Below are positions 57,701 to 64,000 of a stretch of DNA of 64,000 nucleotides, piece after piece. The notes below the pieces were generated by a model, which was not told the DNA's origin, ran no database searches, and was given only the letters and a program-made list of their open reading frames with translations. Made by a program: the position numbers and the translations under genes. Source of the DNA: Ciona intestinalis (lineage: Eukaryota > Chordata > Ascidiacea > Phlebobranchia > Cionidae); contig NC_020179.2 in assembly GCF_000224145.3 (NCBI RefSeq), forward strand, positions 1-64,000. Direction: 5' to 3'. Within the stretch, counting starts at the first letter, position 1. Each line of letters opens with the position of its first letter.

Positions 57701-59373
57701 TGCAACATATAGCTCACACATACTTGAGGAGTCACCATAACTCTATTAACTATGTCTTGTCAGCTTTGTTTCATCAGCAACCTCCAACCAATAACGGGAT
57801 CTCACAAAACAACCCACTCACAAGGGTGCCAAGCAGAATCTCGATTTCACGAAATGTCAATATTGGTGAAGTTTCAGTCGATTCGCCAAATACTGAACGT
57901 CCACTGCCCCAAATCACGGCCAACGGAGTTGTTGCCGCCGAATCTCAGTCAGAAAACAATCACGACGAAATTGACAATCGAAAATCGATCATTAAAATCG
58001 TCTCGCAATCCAAAGTTTCCCATCCGCGAGGTGGCAGGCTTGTGCTACGTGACGTCAGCATGTTTCTTCTTATAACAAACGCGGCATTCGGTGCGAGTTA
58101 GGCTAGCGTGCGGTCGTGTTTTGCAAGATGGGCGAAAAGGCTAGTTTCGCTAGGGTGGTGAGCACCCAAAAGAACAATCTGTTTAAACGACCCAATTGTT
58201 TGAACTTTAAGGCAGAAAAACAAATCAAACGCTATGAGGTAATTGAATTATTAAAGAAAATTGGGTTTGAAAAAAGCAAAATTGTGGGAATTGCCGAAAT
58301 GAAAGGGACAAAAATTGATATTACCTGCAGCTCAAGGCCTAATGTTCTGGAACTCAGGGAAAAGCTGGCAAATATTGAAAATATTCGTAACTTGTATCTG
58401 TATGAGTCGGACCATGTCAATGTCGTTTTGGGTTGGGTTCCAATACCATTCCCCGACTCAGCAATTTTAAACTTTCTACAAACCAACCATGGAAATGTGG
58501 ACAAACTCGTACAAAGAACTGACAAGGATGGACTCAAAACTGGAGTAAGAATAGCGGTAATGAAAAAAGAGGACCTTGAAAAGCAGCCAATACCAAGCTA
58601 TATATCTATCNNNNNNNNNNNNNNNNNNNNNNNNNNNNNNNNNNNNNNNNNNNNNNNNNNTATGTATAACTTTAACAAAATATTTTTTTATAAAAAACTA
58701 AAAAAAATATTTTTCTTTTTCTTTTTTTTTTATAAAACACTTTATTTATTTTTTTTATAGTTTTCAAGAAGCAAATCAATGCAGTGACGACGAAGACCTG
58801 GAACCCGGGGACGAAATGCAACATATAGCTCACACATACTTGAGGAGTCACCATAACTCTATTAACTATGTCTTGTCAGCTTTGTTTCATCAGCAACCTC
58901 CAACCAATAACGGGATCTCACAAAACAACCCACTCACAAGGGTGCCAAGCAGAATCTCGATTTCACGAAATGTCAATATTGGTGAAGTTTCGGTCGATTC
59001 GCCAAATACTGAACGTCCACTGCCCCAAATCACGGCCAACGGAGTTGTTGCCGCCGAATCTCAGTCAGAAAACAATCACGACGAAATTGACAATCGAAAA
59101 TCGATCATTAAAATCGTCTCGCAATCCAAAGTTTCCCATCCGCGAGGTGGCAGGCTTGTGCTACGTGACGTCAGCATGTTTCTTCTTATAACAAACGCTT
59201 GTTTATGGATGTATATGTCGTTGGACGGCACTGCGTTTACCACGCATTTATACCAACATCATTTCTTTGGTGCAAGCGTGTGGACAACAATACTAATGAT
59301 ATGCCGACCTTTAAGTATTTTCTTTCGCATGCATTCTGCTGGTTGTCTCTTTGAAATATGGTCGTTTGCCTGA
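51772..59373 (+). CDS. Otopetrin proton channel, OTOP A
   Basis: Otopetrins are multi-pass membrane proteins forming proton-selective channels (acid taste and otoconia formation in vertebrates). Exons: 51772-51875, 52094-52247, 52414-52564, 53021-53225, 54372-54481, 54761-54847, 55426-55638, 56234 to about 56325 (donor unclear), 56822-57076, 57387-57469 and 58761-59373 (TGA). Hydrophobic segments include FFSGILAMIIVVVTLVIKL, MIMLYGICILWTLYY, FGTAIVLKDSMEFL, SLVASCMLYVTWRNIG, ICMILACLVGFYIFYI and VSMFLLITNACLWMYMSLDG. The C-terminus, RMHSAGCLFEIWSFA, matches the otopetrin pattern FYRMH...SLLE. The expected length is about 690 residues, against about 600 for human OTOPs, with a long polar loop before the last segments. 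The last exon exists twice in the assembly, the first copy (57645-58083) being cut by a LINE. Confidence 0.9.
51957..52080. mobile_element. MITE, right half
   Basis: ACGGTCTATGGGAGTCGTGA through CATTTTACCCCACTCTACTA, ending about 14 bp before OTOP A exon 52094. Confidence 0.65.
52262..52372 (+). mobile_element. SINE tail fragment
   Basis: GTATGAAACAGAACATTCGT and GTTATATTCATTTATTTAAA. Confidence 0.65.
53250..53440. mobile_element. MITE next to the duplicated exon
   Basis: Left end AAGGTAGGGTGGGGGAAGAT, right end CCCATCTTCCCCCACAG, running straight into TTTGATATCACATATAATTA before the exon copy at 53473. Confidence 0.75.
53473..53567 (+). pseudogene. Duplicate copy of OTOP A exon 5
   Basis: These ~95 bp (NLSTWIESVVTETVVALNPS) repeat the exon at 54372-54481, including its upstream TTTGATATCACATATAATTA and acceptor. 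The match ends at AATCCATC; from there the sequence runs to a stop near 53600 with no donor. Used as an exon it would end the channel early. It may be a dead duplicate or an alternative terminal exon. Confidence 0.65.
53793..53955. mobile_element. MITE
   Basis: Left end ATAGTACCGTGGGGGGGAAG, right end CTTCCTCCGCCCCACTATAG. Confidence 0.7.
54162..54345. mobile_element. MITE next to OTOP A exon 5
   Basis: Left end AATAGTAGGGATGG, right end TCCCATCTTACCCCACAG, followed by the same TTTGATATCACATATAATTA as at 53441. Confidence 0.65.
54566..54758. mobile_element. MITE ending in the acceptor of OTOP A exon 6
   Basis: Left end TATAGTACTTGGAGGGTAAG. The right end, CCTTACCCCAACCATATTTAG, supplies the pyrimidine tract and reaches the splice acceptor at 54760. 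Confidence 0.65.
54928..55052 (-). mobile_element. SINE tail fragment
   Basis: GACAGTCGTTATAACACGGG and TACAAGTTACCAAGTATGTA. Confidence 0.75.
55303..55322 (+). repeat. Micro-duplicate of the OTOP A exon 7 start
   Basis: TTTAGCCATGGTCGCAGTCG, the acceptor and first bases of exon 55426, occurs ~120 bp upstream and is followed by TAA in the exon frame. CCCATGGCATTGTCAGTCGA near 55358 is a weaker echo. Confidence 0.6.
55970..56160. mobile_element. MITE, diverged
   Basis: Left end TTAGGGTGGGGTAAGATGAG, right end TTACCCCATGCAGCGCTATA. Confidence 0.65.
56345..56608. repeat. 29 bp tandem repeat, array 1
   Basis: About nine units of ATGTCCCATATATATACTTG plus TTGAATATA begin right at the end of OTOP A exon 8. 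Open frames on the reverse strand are repeat artefacts. Confidence 0.95.
57112..57358 (+). mobile_element. SINE lacking its tRNA head
   Basis: GGGCGTATGTGTCCTTGGTC through GTATGAAACGGAACACCTGT to AAGTTACATTCATTTAG. Confidence 0.75.
57545..58083 (+). repeat. Near-identical duplicate, copy 1 (OTOP A last exon, LINE-cut)
   Basis: This 539 bp equals 58661-59199 at a constant offset of 1116 bp. One difference was noticed (TTTCAGTC against TTTCGGTC). It includes the intron end and the first 439 bp of the last exon, and stops exactly where the LINE begins. Confidence 0.9.
58084..58610 (+). mobile_element. LINE 5' end with ORF1
   Basis: After a ~44 bp leader (GCGAGTTAGGCTAGCGTGCG), an ATG at 58128 opens a frame of about 160 residues up to the gap, beginning MGEKASFARVV. 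The segment GWVPIPFPDSAILNFLQTNH resembles the N-terminal part of non-LTR ORF1 proteins that usually continue into CCHC knuckles. It interrupts the otopetrin exon between ITNA and CLWM. The reverse-transcriptase part would lie in the gap. The clade is not certain. Confidence 0.7.
58611..58660. other. Assembly gap (50 N)
   Basis: Sits between the LINE 5' end and the second copy of the otopetrin exon. The rest of the LINE would not fit in 50 bp. Confidence 0.95.
58661..59199 (+). repeat. Near-identical duplicate, copy 2 (intact allele)
   Basis: Matches 57545-58083 and then continues into the intact remainder of the OTOP A last exon. Confidence 0.9.
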
Positions 59374-59387
59374 TTATAGAAATCTGT

Positions 59388-59393
59388 AATAAA
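59388..59393 (+). terminator. Polyadenylation signal of OTOP A
   Basis: AATAAA 15 bp after the OTOP A stop codon. Confidence 0.6.
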
Positions 59394-59459
59394 TACCGAT
59401 TCCAATATATATGGTTCTCGTATTTTAATCTGTATGAGATTAGGTATTTTTTTGGTTTT

Positions 59460-60416
59460 AAAACGTTTTATTAAAACGACATTTTGTTTCCTAAACGATT
59501 TTTCGAAACGAAATTTTGTTTCGGAAACGTTCTTTTCGAAACGAAATTTTGTTTCGGAAACGTTTTTTCGAAACGAAATTTTGTTTTCGAAACGTTTTTT
59601 TCAAAACGAAATTTTGTTTCGGAAACGATTTTTCGAAACGAAATTTTGTTTTCGAAACGTTTTTGAAACGAAATTTTGTTTTTGAAACGATTTTTCGAAA
59701 CGAATTTTTTTTTCGAAACGAAATTTGGTTTCGGAAACGAAATTTGGTTTCGGAAACGTTTTTTTCGAAACGAAATTTTGTTTTCGAAACGTTTTTTTCG
59801 AAACGAAATTTTGTTTTCGAAACGTTTTTTCGAAACGAAATTTTGTTACGGAAACGATTTTTCGAAACGAAACTTTGTTTTCGAAACGAAATTTGGTTTC
59901 GGAAACGAAATTTGGTTTCGGAAACGTTTTTTCGAAACGAAATTTTGTTTTCGAAACGTTTTTCGAAACGAAATTTTGTTTTCGAAACGAAATTTTGTTT
60001 CGGAAACGTGTTTCGAAACGAAATATTGTTTCGGAAACGTTTTTTCGAAATGAAATTTTGTTTTCGAAAAACGAAATTTGGTTTCGGAAACGTTTTTTCG
60101 AAACGAAATTTTGTTTTCGAAACGTTTTTCGAAACGAAATTTTGTTTCCGAAACGAAATTTTGTTTTTCGAAACGAAATTTTGTTTCCGAAACGAAATTT
60201 TGTTTCGGAAACGTTTTTTCGAAACGAAATATTGTTTCGGAAACGTTTTTTCGAAATGAAATTTTGTTTTCGAAACGTTTTTCGAAACGAAATTTTGTTT
60301 TCGAAACGTTTTTTCGAAACGAAATTTTGTTTCCGGAAACGATTTTTCGAAACGAAATTTTGTTTTCGAAACGTTTTTTCGAAACGAAATTTTGTTTCGG
60401 AAACGAGTTTTCGAAA
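59460..60416. repeat. GAAACG satellite
   Basis: About 950 bp built from CGAAACGAAATTTTGTTTCG and GAAACGTTTTTT units with lengths varying around 18-35 bp. The units are near-palindromic (TTCGAA, GAAAC/GTTTC) and lack stop codons in most frames, so long open frames arise on both strands (up to 340 codons) without being genes. Confidence 0.95.
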
Positions 60417-60624
60417 TGTCCCATATATATATACTTGTTGAATATAATGTCCCATATATATACTTGTTGAGTATAATGTCCCATATATATACTTGTTGAA
60501 TATAATGTCCCATATATATACTTGTTGAATATAATGTCCCATATATATACTTGTTGAATATAATGTCCCATATATATACTTGTTGAATAAATGTCCCCTA
60601 TGTATATACTTGTTGATATAATTC
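60417..60624. repeat. 29 bp tandem repeat, array 2
   Basis: About seven units of the same repeat as 56345-56608, directly abutting the GAAACG satellite and running into the 500 bp gap. Confidence 0.95.
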
Positions 60625-61124
60625 NNNNNNNNNNNNNNNNNNNNNNNNNNNNNNNNNNNNNNNNNNNNNNNNNNNNNNNNNNNNNNNNNNNNNNNNNNNN
60701 NNNNNNNNNNNNNNNNNNNNNNNNNNNNNNNNNNNNNNNNNNNNNNNNNNNNNNNNNNNNNNNNNNNNNNNNNNNNNNNNNNNNNNNNNNNNNNNNNNNN
60801 NNNNNNNNNNNNNNNNNNNNNNNNNNNNNNNNNNNNNNNNNNNNNNNNNNNNNNNNNNNNNNNNNNNNNNNNNNNNNNNNNNNNNNNNNNNNNNNNNNNN
60901 NNNNNNNNNNNNNNNNNNNNNNNNNNNNNNNNNNNNNNNNNNNNNNNNNNNNNNNNNNNNNNNNNNNNNNNNNNNNNNNNNNNNNNNNNNNNNNNNNNNN
61001 NNNNNNNNNNNNNNNNNNNNNNNNNNNNNNNNNNNNNNNNNNNNNNNNNNNNNNNNNNNNNNNNNNNNNNNNNNNNNNNNNNNNNNNNNNNNNNNNNNNN
61101 NNNNNNNNNNNNNNNNNNNNNNNN
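60625..61124. other. Assembly gap (500 N)
   Basis: Follows two satellites, so true length is uncertain. Confidence 0.95.
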
Positions 61125-61242
61125 GCCAGTTTTAAAGTAAATGTTCCATAAGTAAGACACGTTTTTCACTTCACACATTTTGTGTTAAAAATAAGATCAC
61201 TAAAGAGGTTTATGTAAAACCGAAATGTTTAAATTAAACGTT

Positions 61243-61442
61243 GTATAGTAGGATGGGAGAATATGGGACACCTTCGGCGCATAATATCCGAATATCTTGA
61301 TCGTGTTTTAAACAGTTAACAACGGTCTATGGGAGTCTTGGGCATATAGTTTTATAATTCTTTGGGAGTTCCTTGTTTACTACCACATTGGCTGAGAAAA
61401 TTGAGTTCAAATGTGTCCCAACTCCCCCCAACCTACTACATC
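61243..61442. mobile_element. MITE
   Basis: Left end TATAGTAGGATGGGAGAATA, right end CTCCCCCCAACCTACTACAT; it ends about 35 bp past the OTOP B stop. Confidence 0.75.
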
Positions 61443-61475
61443 TTAGATGCAGGATGTCATTTCCATTGGAAGCCT

Positions 61476-63700
61476 TTAGGCAAAGGACCAAATCTCGAAG
61501 AGGCATCCAGCGGAATGCATGCGATAGAAAATACTAAGTGGACGACATACCATTATAATTGTTGTCCATGCACTGCTACCAAAAAATATCGTTTGATATG
61601 GATACATTACAAACGCGGTTCCATCAAGTGACATGAAAACCCACAGAGTAGCGTTCGTGATCAACAGAAACATTACAATATCACGGAGGCGACACCGCAG
61701 TTTATCTGGTCGGGCGACTCTCGTCTCTTTCACGATTTTTAGAATTGATTCTTTAGTAATGGGAGCAGGCACCTCAAGCTCCAGATCACCGGGTATCGTG
61801 TCTTCATTACTCTGAACATCTTGTTTCTCAGTTTCTTCATCGCCGTCTGACGTTATCACGATCTGTGGCGTGTCTATTGTCTCTGTGTTAAAATAAAACA
61901 TAGATTTTTTAAAGATTGTTTAATACAATATTATAAGGGTAGGAATAAATTAATGGATATATAACTTTGGGGTAATTTTTGGTTAGATAACTCTGTAAAC
62001 ATTCCCTGTTTAGTGAAAAATTGAACGAGAGAAGACAACGAAAACATGTCCTGTCTCAACCCACTCTACTATAAAAAAAAGAGAATGGAAATAGCAGTAA
62101 AACAGCACTTGTTAAGAACACGCCCAGTGTAAAGATTGGACACCTTTAGCACATATTATCCAAATATCTTGATCGTGTTTTAAACAATTAACAACGGTAT
62201 ACGAGAGTCGTGAGAATACGGTTTTATAATTCTTTAAATGTTCTTCAGTCAAATGGGACGAGAAAATAGAACGAAAAGGTGACCTATCTTCCCCCACCCT
62301 ACTATATATTATTCTAACAACTGTAGCTTATAACTTACCGCTGCCAGCTGCTGGTTCTTTGCATGTTGTGTTCTGCGGTTGAACAGATAACGTTGTGTTA
62401 TGGTTCATAGCTAGCTCAGTGGTTTGATATCTTGGTTGGTTGTTGGCGAGTGCTGAAACAACCGAGGTGATAGAAGCTCGCCTACTTCTAAGGTAAGCGT
62501 TGTTATCGAACCCGGACACAATACTGGAGCCATCGCCGTCGTCGTTGTTGGTTCCTTTTAAATGGTCGGTGATTCTGAGAAATAAATTGACGCACGATTT
62601 ATATTTGTTGGCGGGGATTGGCGGTGCCTATTCCGGCCAGAAAGTGATAAGATCTTCGGTGTTAATATGCGTGTACCATATTATGCAAGCAACAATGAAT
62701 CTGCTATAAGTTAATCCGCTACCACGTAGTAAGGAATACTGTGGGGTAAGATGGAATACCGTTAGCACATAAAACCCTAATTTCCTGATCGTGTTTTTAA
62801 CAATTAAAATTTTTAACAACGCTCTTTTAGAGTCGTGAGGATATACGGTTATATAATTTTATAAATATATTTTGTTTGCCACCAAATTAGAGAGAAACTG
62901 CAAGTAATATAAATGTAGTTGTCTTGGTATGCTTACCCCTTTTTTAACTCTTCGGCAATTTCTTTGGAAGACACTGAAACTATTGGTTCACGTTGTAAAC
63001 CATAGAGAAGAAATACAATCTACAACACAGTGATAATAAGTGTAACCTACTAACTACTACAATTGTAGACTTTATTTAAAGTAAATACAGCGTTTTTTAG
63101 AGTTGTAAGGATACGGTTATAGAATTTTTAAATATTCTTTGTTTACTATAAATAGAACAAAGATAAAAAAGAGAATGAAAACATGTCTCATCTTACCCCA
63201 CTCTGCTATATAAACTATAGGGGTAAATTCATATATTAAACTAGAACATGAACTTGACCGGTTCACAACGGCTAACATTATTTATCCCTTAATATTAGTG
63301 ACCGATTTAATTTAAAACGTCGGACGTCTCTCCAATGCTGTTGAATATAAACCCCCCCGTTGAAACGTCGACAAAATCATAATGGACGTCTTTAAAATTG
63401 GGCTGTATTATTTTAATATGCATAATATTAAAAGCAACTATTGCAAACACGCACCTGGAAAATGCACTGCAGAATATCAACGAGTGGGCCAGCCAACGTC
63501 ACGCCCCATGACGTCACTTTATTATCGGGCCCAGCTATTACAGCGAGCAACGAAAATATGTTGGACACCATTGGCCCGATGAGACATATGATGAGAAGTA
63601 TTTGGTCCAGGAATTCAGATTTTTCCAACGGTCGACAGATTATACGGAATAAGTAGAACCCATAGAAACACGCAAGTAACATGCTCGTTTCTAAACCAAT
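61476..63700 (-). CDS. Otopetrin proton channel, OTOP B (3' half)
   Basis: Second otopetrin, on the reverse strand; its 5' exons lie beyond the window. Exons in reading order: 63700-63455, 63019-62937, 62574-62339 and 61882-61476 (TAA). Exon lengths of 246 and 83 bp parallel OTOP A (255 and 83), with the same phases. Seen are SMLLACFYGFYLFRII, LLIICLIGPMVSNIFSLLAV, a polar loop (SITSVVSALANNQPRY), RDIVMFLLITNATLWVFMSL and the C-terminus FYRMHSAGCLFEIWSFA, whose last residues are identical to OTOP A. In OTOP A the loop and last segment are one exon; here they are two (62339-62574 and 61476-61882). About 324 residues are visible. Confidence 0.92.
61965..62076. mobile_element. MITE, right half
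   Basis: AACTTTGGGGTAATTTTTGG through CAACCCACTCTACTATA, in an OTOP B intron. Confidence 0.55.
62120..62310. mobile_element. MITE
   Basis: TTGGACACCTTTAGCACATA through CTTCCCCCACCCTACTATAT, ending about 25 bp from OTOP B exon 62339. Confidence 0.7.
62737..62895. mobile_element. MITE, left part
   Basis: ACTGTGGGGTAAGATGGAAT, GTTAGCACATAAAACCCTAA and GTTTGCCACCAAATTAGAGA; the right end is missing. Confidence 0.6.
63088..63215. mobile_element. MITE, right part
   Basis: GCGTTTTTTAGAGTTGTAAG through CATCTTACCCCACTCTGCTA. It could be the missing right part of the MITE at 62737. Confidence 0.6.
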
Positions 63701-63844
63701 CTGTAAGAAACGTAAAGTGTTTGAATCTATTTAAAGTAACCACACTTGTAATTTAATATGAGTCTGATATGAAGAAATAATTGCAATAAATTCCAAAATA
63801 ATGTGTTTTCTGAAAGTATATGAAATGAACAAATTAGTGTAATT

Positions 63845-64000
63845 TGCTTTATCGTCACATGGGGTGGCAACGACAGTCGTTATAACACGGGTGTTCTGTT
63901 TCATACACCTCGTGCCCGTTTACGAGTTACCACGCATGTACCTTATTTATCCTCGCATGGCGAGGCAACGACAGTCGTTATAACACGCCCGTTCTGTTTC
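63845..64000 (-). mobile_element. SINE tail, two units, cut by the window end
   Basis: Two units with GACAGTCGTTATAACACGGG and CTTATTTATCCTCGCATGGC, period about 100 bp. Confidence 0.75.

Noticed and set aside
59491-60513. Long reverse-strand open frame (340 codons)
   Set aside because: It is a translation of the GAAACG satellite and 29 bp repeat, with equally long frames on the other strand.

Overview
The window looks like a piece of a tunicate genome, most likely Ciona (C. intestinalis/robusta). It is AT-rich with short-intron genes. It carries a dense population of ~100-350 bp SINE copies with a tRNA-like head and of ~190 bp MITEs with GGGGTAAGATGGGAC-type inverted ends. These resemble the Cics-1 SINE and Cimi-1 MITE described in Ciona; the match is from memory, not from a search. 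Nine runs of N mark a draft assembly, and two places look like assembly or haplotype joins.

Region 1 (1-25.6 kb) is a segmental duplication built from two neighbouring gene types: a galactose-1-phosphate uridylyltransferase (GALT) and a NACHT/NLR-like gene with leucine-rich-like exons. NLR A (1966-8575) is nearly complete. GALT-1 (11315-12170) runs into a gap, and on the other side lies NLR B (12296-22126), which lacks its 5' part. GALT-2 (24501-25627) follows. A ~1 kb flank occurs three times (from 1, 9510 and 23010). A three-exon LRR-like cassette of about 1.25-1.36 kb is present once in NLR A and three times in tandem in NLR B. A broken Ty3/gypsy fossil, itself split by a DNA element with short inverted ends, sits in an NLR B intron.

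Region 2 (26.8-41.6 kb) is one gene, the orthologue of FBXW7/Cdc4, the WD40 substrate receptor of an SCF ubiquitin ligase. Fifteen coding exons join in phase to give 689 codons. A separate short first coding exon at 30637 joins in phase to the same downstream exon, the layout known for vertebrate FBXW7 isoforms. Its introns carry a ~97 bp satellite, a 98 bp array grown from a SINE tail, a hAT-type insertion with an 8 bp target duplication, and many MITEs.

Region 3 (41.6-51.7 kb) holds one small unrecognised multi-exon gene (43638-44840) and then about 6 kb of repeats, including a 41 bp minisatellite and GC-richer segments with strong hairpins.

Region 4 (51.8-64 kb) holds two otopetrin (proton channel) genes tail to tail: OTOP A on + (51772-59373) and the 3' half of OTOP B on - (63700-61476). 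OTOP A is disturbed by a duplicated exon, a 29 bp repeat array beside an exon, and a LINE insertion in its last exon. The flanking 539 bp occurs twice nearly identically, which suggests that two haplotypes were laid end to end. Between the two genes lie a GAAACG satellite, a second 29 bp array and a 500 bp gap.

The genes belong to unrelated pathways (sugar metabolism, presumed innate sensing, ubiquitin ligation, proton transport). The only internal relationships visible are the GALT-NLR duplication and the otopetrin pair.
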